DNA of 33,817 nt from Bacteroidales bacterium (GTDB lineage Bacteria; Bacteroidota; Bacteroidia; Bacteroidales; WCHB1-69): the NCBI GenBank assembly GCA_017443175.1, contig JAFSOZ010000001.1:1-33817 (forward strand), written 5' to 3'. A model generated the notes under the pieces. It did not search any database, was not told the DNA's origin, and was given only the letters and a program-made list of their open reading frames with translations. Below are positions 23,824 to 30,387 of this stretch, in pieces. The position numbers were made by a program, and so were the translations under genes. How positions within the stretch are numbered: the stretch's first letter is position 1; each line of letters starts with the position of its first letter.

Positions 23824-24279
23824 TCAAGATGTTTTCCGATTAAAATTTGCTATCCAACTAGAAAAGAATCGGAACCCTGCAATAATGAGAGCGGTACCGA
23901 GGCCTGGGTAGAATCCAGCGAAGAACTCAGAGGGCATTCCGGGGATGAATTTCAGACTGATGCCCAATCCCATCATGAAGAATATGAGGATATAGCCGTG
24001 CAGGTCGAAAAAGGCGAACAGCGACTTCTTCCGTTCGGGAAAGTCGAGGATGCGCCGGGTGTATCGCTTTACGAAATTGTTGAACATCAGCGAGAAAGCA
24101 ACGGCGACGACGATGGCTATCAGGGTCAGCCACCATACGCGTCCGGGGTGGTATGCCGCCACCTCCGTCATGGCTTTCATTCCGGTTGTGAAGATTTTGA
24201 TGCCGGGACCAAGCCAGCATAAAACCTGCATCAGCAGCAGGTGCTCCCGGTTAACGGGCAGAATCCTGTCAGTGTTCAT
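23824..24279 (-). CDS. hypothetical polytopic membrane protein
   Basis: A 151-residue protein with about four transmembrane segments (LLLMQVLCWLGPGIKIF, WWLTLIAIVVAVAFSLMF, GYILIFFMMGLGISLKF, YPGLGTALIIAGFRFF). A basic cytoplasmic loop NNFVKRYTRRILDFPERKKS lies between the second and third. I do not recognise a named family. Start 24279 (MNTDRILPVNREHLLL) is preferred because the longer reading to 24309 would begin inside the inverted repeat at 24293-24341. It may be the last gene of the ohrR-gpx transcript or be controlled by that inverted repeat. Confidence 0.7.
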   Translation of the reverse strand: MNTDRILPVNREHLLLMQVLCWLGPGIKIFTTGMKAMTEVAAYHPGRVWWLTLIAIVVAVAFSLMFNNFVKRYTRRILDFPERKKSLFAFFDLHGYILIFFMMGLGISLKFIPGMPSEFFAGFYPGLGTALIIAGFRFFSSWIANFNRKTS

Positions 24280-24292
24280 AGGTCTTAAAATA

Positions 24293-24341
24293 ATGTTGGT
24301 AGTAAACATTGTGTTTCGTGTATAACGCTTACTACCAACAT
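24293..24341. promoter_or_regulatory. 13-bp inverted repeat between minus-strand genes
   Basis: ATGTTGGTAGTAA (24293-24305) and TTACTACCAACAT (24329-24341) pair perfectly over 13 bp with a 23-nt loop. On the minus strand it is followed by only a weak T-rich stretch (TATTTT). It may be a poor terminator for the 24352 gene or an operator for the membrane protein. Confidence 0.6.
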
Positions 24342-24351
24342 GTTGTTGTCA

Positions 24352-24552
24352 TTATTCGTGATTTTCGGATTGGTATTTGGTGAATTGGTACTTCTCCCGC
24401 AGCTCGGCTTGTTTTTCAGGTGACTGTGAGGTGAAGTAGGACTTCCAACCCGGACAGAAGTTGATGTGCCAGCGCCAAAAGCGACCCATCAGCGACTTTG
24501 GTTTCGCGTCGTAGTGTGCGCGGATTTTACAGTTTTCACAAGCGTGTGCCAT
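24352..24552 (-). CDS. small conserved-looking Cys/Trp-rich protein
   Basis: A 66-residue basic protein starting MAHACENCKIRAHYDAKPKS. A CxxC pair (5, 8) and the dense aromatic segment GRFWRWHINFCPGWKSYF (about 23-40, a third cysteine in CPGW) suggest a small metal- or cofactor-binding unit. No signal peptide is seen. I have the impression that similar short proteins occur in other gut anaerobes, but the function is unknown. It follows the cytosolic peroxidase by 11 bp, so it is almost certainly in the same operon and may share its redox role. Confidence 0.75.
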   Translation of the reverse strand: MAHACENCKIRAHYDAKPKSLMGRFWRWHINFCPGWKSYFTSQSPEKQAELREKYQFTKYQSENHE

Positions 24553-24563
24553 AATTTTCCTTT

Positions 24564-25109
24564 TTATTTCAACATAGATTCAATGTCTGCCTCCATCTCT
24601 TCGGGCGTCGTGGTGGGCGGGAAACGCTTGATGACGGCACCATCTTTTGAAACGAGGAATTTGGTGAAATTCCACTTGATGTCGCTGTCTTTCTCCACGC
24701 TCTTGCTGATGGTTTTGAACAGAGCTGCTGATGCTTTAGCCTTCAATCCTTTGTACTCCTCAGTCGGGGCCATCGACTTCAGGTGTTCATAGATGGGGTG
24801 TGCTTCCTTGCCGTTGACATTGATTTTCTTCATCAGCGGGAAGGTGACGCCGTGGTTGAGGCGGCAGAACTCTGCGATTTCCGCGTCTGTGCCGGGTTCC
24901 TGATTGGCGAACTGGTCGCACGGGAAGCCAAGAATCACCAGACCTTGGTCTTTGTACTTTTTGTAGAGAGCCTCCAGCCCGTCGTATTGCGGGGTGAAAC
25001 CGCATTTGGAAGCGGTGTTGACAATCATGAGGACCTTGCCGCGGTATTGCGCCATGTCCACCTCTTCGCCCTTGTTGTTCAGGGCCTTGAAATCATAAAT
25101 AGTTGCCAT
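24564..25109 (-). CDS. gpx: glutathione-peroxidase-family thiol peroxidase, cytosolic
   Basis: A 181-residue enzyme without a signal peptide. [21 protein letters not shown] places the peroxidatic residue at Cys 36. A second cysteine lies in [14 protein letters not shown] (Cys 64), and [11 protein letters not shown] supplies the Trp/Asn of the tetrad. Large blocks match the exported paralogue at 20394-21035. It lies downstream of the OhrR-type regulator on the same strand with no clear promoter box of its own, so it is probably a target of that regulator by read-through. The intervening heptamer hairpin may tune that. Confidence 0.93.
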   Translation of the reverse strand: MATIYDFKALNNKGEEVDMAQYRGKVLMIVNTASKCGFTPQYDGLEALYKKYKDQGLVILGFPCDQFANQEPGTDAEIAEFCRLNHGVTFPLMKKINVNGKEAHPIYEHLKSMAPTEEYKGLKAKASAALFKTISKSVEKDSDIKWNFTKFLVSKDGAVIKRFPPTTTPEEMEADIESMLK

Positions 25110-25154
25110 TGCTTTGAATTTTTAAGTGATATTTGTTTGTTTATTCGAATTAAT

Positions 25155-25223
25155 TTGGCTTTTAGCTGTTAGCTATTAGCTTTTGGCAGCTAACAGCCAA
25201 TAGCCAATAGCTAACAGCCAATT
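25155..25223. repeat. heptamer-repeat hairpin, TTRGCTN units out and back
   Basis: Five 7-nt units (TTGGCTT, TTAGCTG, TTAGCTA, TTAGCTT, TTGGC) occupy 25155-25187. They are followed at once by five inverted units (AGCTAAC, AGCCAAT, AGCCAAT, AGCTAAC, AGCCAAT) at 25188-25222. The arms pair at 27 of 33 positions. The last codons and stop of ohrR lie inside the right arm. Confidence 0.85.
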
Positions 25224-25666
25224 CGCCGTTCACTCAATCCTTCGATGAGTTTGTCGAGGGTGGGTACTAACGTTGTTAACTCCTCCAAAGAACCCATTTT
25301 CTCTAAGATGTTCGCGCTCAGGCATTCGGGGATGTGCTTCGCCTGCTCGCGCATTGTCAAGCCCTTTTCGGTCAGCGACACGATGCGCTGGCGCGTGTCT
25401 GTTTTGCCCTTTGTGCGCAGGAGCAGCCCCGCTTTCTCCATGCGTTGGAGTAGGGGAGTGACGGTGTTCGTGTCAAGCATAAGACGCTTGGCGATGTCGC
25501 ACACCGGTTGTTTGTCCTGCTCCCACAACACGAGCAGCACGAGGTACTGCGGATAGGTGATGCCCAATGGGTCGAGGTACGGGTGATACGCACCCAAGGT
25601 CAGCCGTGTCGCCGTATAAAGGCGGAAACAGAGTTGGTTATTTAGCTTAAGTTGCTCGTATTCCAT
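25211..25666 (-). CDS. ohrR: MarR-family peroxide regulator, OhrR type
   Basis: A 151-residue winged-helix repressor. The N-terminus LNNQLCFRLYTATR matches the OhrR redox-sensing segment, with the reactive cysteine at Cys 13. The conserved tyrosines in GAYHPYLDPLGITYPQYLVL are the usual sulfenate partners. The DNA-binding wing DTNTVTPLLQRMEKAGLLLRTKGKTDTRQRIVSLT is intact. Oxidation of the cysteine by organic peroxides releases OhrR from DNA. The usual target ohr is absent here; a thiol peroxidase follows instead. Start 25666 lies about 20 nt after the predicted transcription start. Two repeats flanking the promoter suggest autoregulation. MgrA/SarZ-like roles are the main alternative. Confidence 0.87.
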   Translation of the reverse strand: MEYEQLKLNNQLCFRLYTATRLTLGAYHPYLDPLGITYPQYLVLLVLWEQDKQPVCDIAKRLMLDTNTVTPLLQRMEKAGLLLRTKGKTDTRQRIVSLTEKGLTMREQAKHIPECLSANILEKMGSLEELTTLVPTLDKLIEGLSERRIGC

Positions 25667-25675
25667 TACTTGCAG

Positions 25676-25727
25676 ATTTATATCGTTCACGACGCAAAAA
25701 TACAAAAAATATTTATATCGTGCGCGA
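25676..25727 (-). promoter_or_regulatory. ohrR promoter bracketed by two operator-like repeats
   Basis: The -7 box TATTTTTG is on the minus strand (CAAAAATA at 25695-25702). ATTTATATCGTTCACGA at 25676-25692 and ATTTATATCGTGCGCGA at 25711-25727 match at 15 of 17 positions, 35 bp apart. One covers the predicted start of transcription and the other the -33 region. Each holds a small TCGT..ACGA-type dyad. Confidence 0.65.
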
Positions 25728-25732
25728 TGTTT

Positions 25733-25775
25733 TTAAAAAAAAGATTCCGCTTGTTCACTGCGTTCGCGGCGGAAT
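25733..25775 (-). terminator. terminator after the FMN reductase gene
   Basis: On the minus strand the stem ATTCCGC/GCGGAAT (25769-25775 and 25744-25750 on plus) is followed by a run of T (plus A-run ending 25743). It ends the MBL-rubredoxin/FMN reductase transcript just before the ohrR promoter. Confidence 0.75.
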
Positions 25776-25814
25776 GGTGCGCACCTCCGTATGAGACGAA
25801 GGGGGAGAAGATGT

Positions 25815-26576
25815 TCAGTCTTTCTTCTCCGCCATCCGCTTCCCCGCGTCGAAGGCCTTCTGCAGGTCCTCTTCCCAATGTTCCTCGCGGTATTTCCGCT
25901 TAGCTTCCTCGGAGAATCCGGCGAGTTCGTAGCGGTCGTAGTTTTTCACCTGGTAGGTGTTGTAGGCGATCAGGCGTTCGGGCTTGCCGAGTGCGGTAGA
26001 GATACAGTGCTCCATTGAACCGTAGCCGTTGCTGTTGTTGCGGGCGGGAGTGCCATTCATGGTCTCCAACAGTACAACGGGCATCTTCTTGGGTGCCGTC
26101 ATGCTGTAGTCGTTGTAAGAGAGCCACGGGAAAGCCAGCCGCTCCAGGAAAGTGCGCATCTGTCCGGTCACGTCGCCGAAATAGATCGGGGAACCGAGCA
26201 CGAGGCCGTCGGCTTCGGCAATCTCCTCCAGAACGGGAGTCAGGGCATCCTTGTATTTGCAGATGTTCGAGGCCTTGCCTTTGAGTTTGCAGGCCATGCA
26301 CGACATGCAGCCCTTGTAGTCAAAGTCGTAGAGGCGGACAAGTTTCACTTCTGCCCCGCCTTCTTTGGCGCCGTTGGCAAAGGATTCCAGCATGGCGGCG
26401 GTGTTCATATTGCGGCGCGGACCGCCGTCGATAATCATTATTTTCTTCATATTATTCGTTGTTTTATTGTTAATCATTTCGTTAGCCGCAGCCACGGCGG
26501 GATGCTCCAGCAGGCGGGTCGCCGCCATTGCCGCCATCCCGAGGGCTGCCTTCTTCAAAAATTCGCGTCTGTCCAT
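25815..26576 (-). CDS. flavodoxin/NADPH-dependent FMN reductase family protein with Tat signal
   Basis: A 253-residue protein. Residues 1-31 look like a twin-arginine signal (MDRREFLKKAALGMAAMAAT, then HPAVAAA). The flavin-binding domain begins at residue 43 (MKKIMIIDGGPRRNMNTAAML), with a cysteine-rich insert YKGCMSCMACKLKG, DGLVLGSPIYFGDVTGQMRTFLERL and a C-terminal tail. The CxxCxxC insert is common in iron-sulfur flavoproteins of this superfamily. Start 26576 lies 25 bp after the MBL-rubredoxin stop, so they form one operon. Tat export of a folded FMN protein is plausible, but the internal Met 43 could yield a cytosolic form. Tat genes are not in the window. Confidence 0.8.
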   Translation of the reverse strand: MDRREFLKKAALGMAAMAATRLLEHPAVAAANEMINNKTTNNMKKIMIIDGGPRRNMNTAAMLESFANGAKEGGAEVKLVRLYDFDYKGCMSCMACKLKGKASNICKYKDALTPVLEEIAEADGLVLGSPIYFGDVTGQMRTFLERLAFPWLSYNDYSMTAPKKMPVVLLETMNGTPARNNSNGYGSMEHCISTALGKPERLIAYNTYQVKNYDRYELAGFSEEAKRKYREEHWEEDLQKAFDAGKRMAEKKD

Positions 26577-26601
26577 GGTGTTCGTGTCATCCCGAAAAAC
26601 T

Positions 26602-27543
26602 TTACGCCCTGTTGAACTTCTCCTTGCTCTGCTTGCAGCGCGGGCATCTCCAATCATCAGGAAGGTCCTCAAAGGCCACGCCGTCGTGCTCGGCCGGGTC
26701 ATACACGTAGCCGCAGATGGAGCAGACGTACTTGCCCGAAGCCTCCTTCTGCTCGAAGTTCACCTTGTCGAATATAGTAGGAACAGGGTGGTCCAAGTCC
26801 ATCACTCGCTTGGCCTCAAGGTTCTCGTAGCCCTGCGGGGTGTGGGTGCCGCAATAGACGGTGGGATGGTTGCGCACGAACTCGCGGATGCGGTCCTGCG
26901 TCTCGCGGGCGGCGGACAGGTCGTCGAAGACCACGGAGAGTTTGTCCTCATACAATGCTTCGTCCACGTAAGTGATGTCGCCGTGAAGCATATAGAACAA
27001 TCCGTCGTTCTCCACCACGATGATGCTGTTGCCCTTGGTGTGGCCCTTGGCCTTGATGAGGTAGATGCCATCGTGGATTTTCTGACTGTCGGGGAAGTTA
27101 TAATACGGGCCGTCGGTGAAATGCACAGGCACGAGGTTGGCAAGCCCTTTCAGCTCGGAAGCATCCATCTCGTCGGCATTCACATAGATTTTCGCATTGG
27201 GGAAACTTTTCAGTTCACCGCTATGGTCGCCATGCTTGTGGGTGAGCAGGATCTTGGTCACCTGCTCGGGCTTGTAGCCGAGGGCCGCGAAGGCCTCCAT
27301 GTAGCTGCAGATGTCCTTGCCGGTGAAGGCCAATGAATTTTCATCGGGTGCCTCCTCGGGCGTGCCGGCGGGAAGTCCTGTATCCACCAGAATCACCTCG
27401 CTGCCGGTGTCGATGAGGTAGTTTTGCAAGCTGCCGCGATAGCGGATGTTGCGGTCGAATTTGTCAGGGCCTTCTTCGCCGCCCATGACGAAAGGCTGGG
27501 TGTAGAAACCCTCTTTTCTGAATTTTACTGCTTTGATTTCCAT
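26602..27543 (-). CDS. metallo-beta-lactamase-fold hydrolase fused to rubredoxin
   Basis: A 313-residue fusion. The MBL domain (1-245) has the metal motif THKHGDHSG (H102, H104, D106, H107), H168 in KGHTKGN, D189 in LHGDI and H234 in GTHT, so the two-metal site is complete and resembles lactonase-type MBLs. A C-terminal rubredoxin domain (272-313) has C274, C277, C300 and C303 (CSICGY and CPRCK) with the usual DLPDDWRCP. No flavodoxin domain is present, so it is not a flavo-diiron protein. The lactonase-like fold joined to an iron electron carrier is unusual. It starts the operon that ends with the FMN reductase, a natural electron partner. Substrate unknown. Confidence 0.88.
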   Translation of the reverse strand: MEIKAVKFRKEGFYTQPFVMGGEEGPDKFDRNIRYRGSLQNYLIDTGSEVILVDTGLPAGTPEEAPDENSLAFTGKDICSYMEAFAALGYKPEQVTKILLTHKHGDHSGELKSFPNAKIYVNADEMDASELKGLANLVPVHFTDGPYYNFPDSQKIHDGIYLIKAKGHTKGNSIIVVENDGLFYMLHGDITYVDEALYEDKLSVVFDDLSAARETQDRIREFVRNHPTVYCGTHTPQGYENLEAKRVMDLDHPVPTIFDKVNFEQKEASGKYVCSICGYVYDPAEHDGVAFEDLPDDWRCPRCKQSKEKFNRA

Positions 27544-27583
27544 TTGTTTACGATTTAATTGTGATGAATTAATTTATATCTGG

Positions 27584-28000
27584 CTATAATCCCAATTTAA
27601 AAAAGTAATGAGAAATAACATTATGTGGAGTCAATGGCATAGTATATGCTGGAACGAGCAAATCTGCATGACTTTTGTAAACATAAAGTGTATCCGCATC
27701 AGCACTAAATTTTAATGAATCTAAATTGGGCAAATCAGTGACAATACAATCTGCTATTTGTATGGAGTCATTAGGAAATTGAACAAAAACATTGGGAAAT
27801 TCGCAGTGATAGGTGCCTTTCAGGTGCACTCTGTATATTCCATATAAACATTCAACGGTGCCATCGTCTTTGAGAACGATTTCCATACCATCGTCATCAT
27901 CATAACAATAATAACGGTTTACATACTTTTCTTTTTGAGAGCAATTGGTCATTACAACTACGGCCAGTATTGCCATACATATCATCACTGTCTTCTTCAT
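27584..28000 (-). CDS. hypothetical lipoprotein
   Basis: A 138-residue protein with a lipoprotein leader (MKKTVMICMAILAVVVMTNC, lipobox MTNC). The mature part is acidic and beta-rich: YYCYDDDDGMEIVLKDDGTVE, YRVHLKGTYHCEFPNVFVQF. I do not recognise a family. The DNA is visibly more AT-rich than the neighbouring redox genes, which may mean later acquisition. It lies 40 bp upstream of the MBL-rubredoxin gene on the same strand, but no shared role is evident. Confidence 0.65.
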   Translation of the reverse strand: MKKTVMICMAILAVVVMTNCSQKEKYVNRYYCYDDDDGMEIVLKDDGTVECLYGIYRVHLKGTYHCEFPNVFVQFPNDSIQIADCIVTDLPNLDSLKFSADADTLYVYKSHADLLVPAYTMPLTPHNVISHYFFKLGL

Positions 28001-28029
28001 CTCAATTTCGTTTTATTTGTTTCAAACTA

Positions 28030-28116
28030 TCAGTTTTCCTCCGCCATTATCGCTGCCGTGCCGCCGACATATTCTGTATCGTTACTGCCTTTTAATACAA
28101 CAGCCCGAACATCCAT
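28030..28116 (-). other. 28-codon ORF or gene remnant overlapping the ATPase 3' end
   Basis: ATG 28114-28116 to TGA 28030-28032 reads MDVRAVVLKGSNDTEYVGGT then AAIMAEEN. The composition looks protein-like, as if it were the C-terminus of a lost gene joined to the ATPase end, but it is short enough to be chance. No family was recognised. Confidence 0.2.
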
Positions 28117-29297
28117 AAGGGAATGCGGTTTCTGCTGCCTACCTCTGTGTCGTCCACGGCAAGAAAACTGTCCTGTATGTCTTTTATCTGCTCAAAGGTC
28201 TTGTTCTTGCCACCTACTTCAAACAGGTATTTGTTGTCAACGAGAAAGTCTCCTTGTGAGGGCGCATTTACATCGTGGTTCAGCGACAACTGGTTCAGAA
28301 AGAAGGTTTCCCGGAGCGTTCCTTCATTGATGCGGCTCCCTAATGCATACATCAGGTTGGTGTTCCCAAGGAAAATCTTTTCGGGGCTGACAAGGTGCTT
28401 GTAGTCTTTGATGTTACGGGTGAGAAGCAGCAACAGCCCGGCCTTGTCGAGCGTGTACAGCATTTTCAGACAACTATCCCGCGTCGTTTCCAGCTGGGCG
28501 GACAACTTTGAAATGTTCGGCACCAAAGGGACATTTCCGGCAATGAGCATCAACAGCTGCTTGGTCTTCTGGATGGTCGTGTAAGAGATGCTTTCTACTG
28601 CCGGCATGTCGGTTTCCATTACCAATACAGCTGTTTCGTTGAGTCTCGACATATAGTCGTTTCCCGCCTCCTTGAAAAATGGGTAATACCCGTTCCGCAG
28701 GTATTCTTCAAAATATTTCGCCACTGGAATATCCCTGGAAACATCCATGGCCACACGTTGATGCTCCTCGAACAGTTGCATCAAACCCATCGGCGGCACT
28801 TCTTTCACATTGCTGATTGCCAGATACTCCCTGAATGACAATCCTTGCAGGGTATAAAGCGTCTGCCGGCGGGAAAGGTCAACCCTTGAGTAGTCTATTT
28901 CAAGCATACTGCTTCCCGTATAGACGATTCGCAAATCGTCGTAGGTGTCGTACAGATTCTTGATGACGGTCGCCCAATCGGGGTATTTGTGAACCTCGTC
29001 AAGAAACAGATTCCTGATGCCGCGCTGGTAGAGCCAATCCACCAGTTCGGGAAGCGAGTGCGACTGGAACCAGAGGTTGTCCAAAGAAACATAGAAAACG
29101 TTGTCCATCTTCTTGTAGGCCAATTTGATGCGCTGCAGTAACAAGGTGGTCTTCCCCACACCTCTTGCACCCTTGATTCCAATCAGTCTGGATTCCCAGT
29201 TTATTTTCTCATACAAATATCTCACAACCTTGGTATCAACCTTTCTGATTTTGGCGAGATAGAGACCCTCAAGCTGTTGATAATCTTCTTGAATCAT
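28092..29297 (-). CDS. AAA_14/DUF4143 ATPase
   Basis: A 401-residue cytoplasmic protein. Walker A is GARGVGKT (43-50) and Walker B lies in RNLFLDEVHK (about 95-104), followed by the sensor-like RIVYTGSSMLE and LSFREYLA, all typical of AAA_14. The C-terminal DUF4143 domain (about 205-370) contains SKLSAQLETTRDSCLKMLYTLD and GSRINEGTLRETFFLNQL. These proteins are very common in Bacteroidota and archaea, often in variable regions, and their function is unsettled. The DUF4143 part is related to PD-(D/E)XK folds. It has its own promoter, embedded in three iteron-like boxes just upstream, which suggests tight control. Confidence 0.9.
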   Translation of the reverse strand: MIQEDYQQLEGLYLAKIRKVDTKVVRYLYEKINWESRLIGIKGARGVGKTTLLLQRIKLAYKKMDNVFYVSLDNLWFQSHSLPELVDWLYQRGIRNLFLDEVHKYPDWATVIKNLYDTYDDLRIVYTGSSMLEIDYSRVDLSRRQTLYTLQGLSFREYLAISNVKEVPPMGLMQLFEEHQRVAMDVSRDIPVAKYFEEYLRNGYYPFFKEAGNDYMSRLNETAVLVMETDMPAVESISYTTIQKTKQLLMLIAGNVPLVPNISKLSAQLETTRDSCLKMLYTLDKAGLLLLLTRNIKDYKHLVSPEKIFLGNTNLMYALGSRINEGTLRETFFLNQLSLNHDVNAPSQGDFLVDNKYLFEVGGKNKTFEQIKDIQDSFLAVDDTEVGSRNRIPLWMFGLLY

Positions 29298-29303
29298 AAT
29301 TGT

Positions 29304-29387
29304 TCACTTTTTCAAAATGCAAAAATACAAAAAAATCACTTTTACAAAAGCGAAATAGTAATATTTTTTCACTTTTAAAAAAGCGAA
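29304..29387 (-). promoter_or_regulatory. promoter and three iteron-like boxes upstream of the AAA_14 gene
   Basis: TCACTTTTTCAAAATGCAA (29304-29322), TCACTTTTACAAAAGCGAA (29336-29354) and TCACTTTTAAAAAAGCGAA (29369-29387) recur every 32-33 bp, about three helical turns. Each is a partial dyad of the form TTCrCTTTT..AAAAGyGAA. The -7 box TATTTTTG (CAAAAATA at 29320-29327) abuts the first copy. Confidence 0.7.
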
Positions 29388-29443
29388 TACAGACATGGTT
29401 ATTTGAATTGTGCATGTGTCCAACACCTGACGAACACTGCGGT

Positions 29444-30211
29444 TTATCTTCTGTTCTGATACTCCGTCGGTGACATTCCGGTATGTACCTTGAAGTACTT
29501 TCGGAAGGTGAACTGTTCGGGGAAGCCCAGTTCGTCGGCCACCTGCTTGACCAGGACATTCGGTTGGCGCAGGAGGTTTTTCGCCTGATTGATGGTCACC
29601 ATGTTGATCCACTCCATTGGAGTGTAACCGGATTCCCGCTTGACGATGTCCGCAAAATGGCGCGGGGAAAGTGCCTGCATTTCCGCATAATATTGCACCG
29701 TGCGATGCTGCTTGTATTCTTGGTTGAGCGAGAGCAGGAAGGTCATCAGCACTTGCCGTTTATGCGAAGGGGGTGTGTTGTCCTGTAGCAGTTGCTCGGA
29801 AAAAAGGAACGAGTGCTCCATAATCGTTTCCTGCTTGAGCAAGGTGATAACCGTGGTCAAAATATTGTGTTGCAGCGGATGGTGGAGGGTCGTCAGCTTC
29901 TGTTCTTTCGCCGCAATTTCATCCGCTCGTTGCAGGAAATGCTGCTGCTGTGCATCGCTCAAATGCAGAAACGGGGTAATAGCATAGATATCTTGCGGAG
30001 AAGAAAGGTTTTGCGAGATTAGGGAATAGATTTTCCCGATGTCGTCTTGCAACATAACAGACGAAAAATCGGCACTCCGACTGAGTTCGAGCATTGGGAA
30101 GACCGGCGAGTGAATGACCAGCGTTCCCGGCACGATGCGGCATTGGCCTTTTACGGTCAACGTCTCTGCACTTCCCGCCGTGCATAATTCCAAACCTACT
30201 TGCGTGTCCAT
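29444..30211 (-). CDS. AraC-family transcriptional regulator
   Basis: A 255-residue protein. The N-terminal half (1-150) is a small sensing domain with a cupin-like start (GLELCTAGSAETLTVKGQCRIVPG). The C-terminal double helix-turn-helix (about 160-252) has YAEMQALSPRHFADIVKRESGYTP and the signature VADELGFPEQFTFRKYFKVH, then TGMSPTEY. The ligand is unknown. It has its own -7 box at 30238. The C-terminus resembles the AraC remnant at 32078-32182 (KYFKQHTGLSPSEYQ), so the two may be related copies. The divergent HXXEE gene is a candidate target. Confidence 0.92.
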   Translation of the reverse strand: MDTQVGLELCTAGSAETLTVKGQCRIVPGTLVIHSPVFPMLELSRSADFSSVMLQDDIGKIYSLISQNLSSPQDIYAITPFLHLSDAQQQHFLQRADEIAAKEQKLTTLHHPLQHNILTTVITLLKQETIMEHSFLFSEQLLQDNTPPSHKRQVLMTFLLSLNQEYKQHRTVQYYAEMQALSPRHFADIVKRESGYTPMEWINMVTINQAKNLLRQPNVLVKQVADELGFPEQFTFRKYFKVHTGMSPTEYQNRR

Positions 30212-30237
30212 AATTTACAGGTGTTCGTCAGCAACGG

Positions 30238-30245
30238 CAAAAATA
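30238..30245 (-). promoter_or_regulatory. -7 element for the AraC regulator
   Basis: The minus strand carries TATTTTTG (CAAAAATA on plus), 27 bp upstream of ATG 30211. Confidence 0.6.
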
Positions 30246-30387
30246 CAAAATAAACCAATAAGAAAGCTGTTTTTCGCATCAAAGATTATCTTTTTCGTAA
30301 AAATTGCTCAATAATAGCGACATATTACTCTTTTCTGTATGATGAAAAAGATGTTGTTTTGCATCGTCAAATTCAAAAACAACGATT

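Noticed and set aside
20394-25109. Selenoprotein glutathione peroxidases
   Set aside because: Both active-site codons encode cysteine (TGC/TGT), with no in-frame TGA at that position.
25155-25223. CRISPR array
   Set aside because: The units are 7 nt with no spacers and form an inverted structure.
26602-27543. Flavo-diiron protein (rubredoxin:oxygen oxidoreductase)
   Set aside because: There is an MBL domain and rubredoxin but no flavodoxin domain between them, and the metal ligands include the hydrolase-type HxHxDH.
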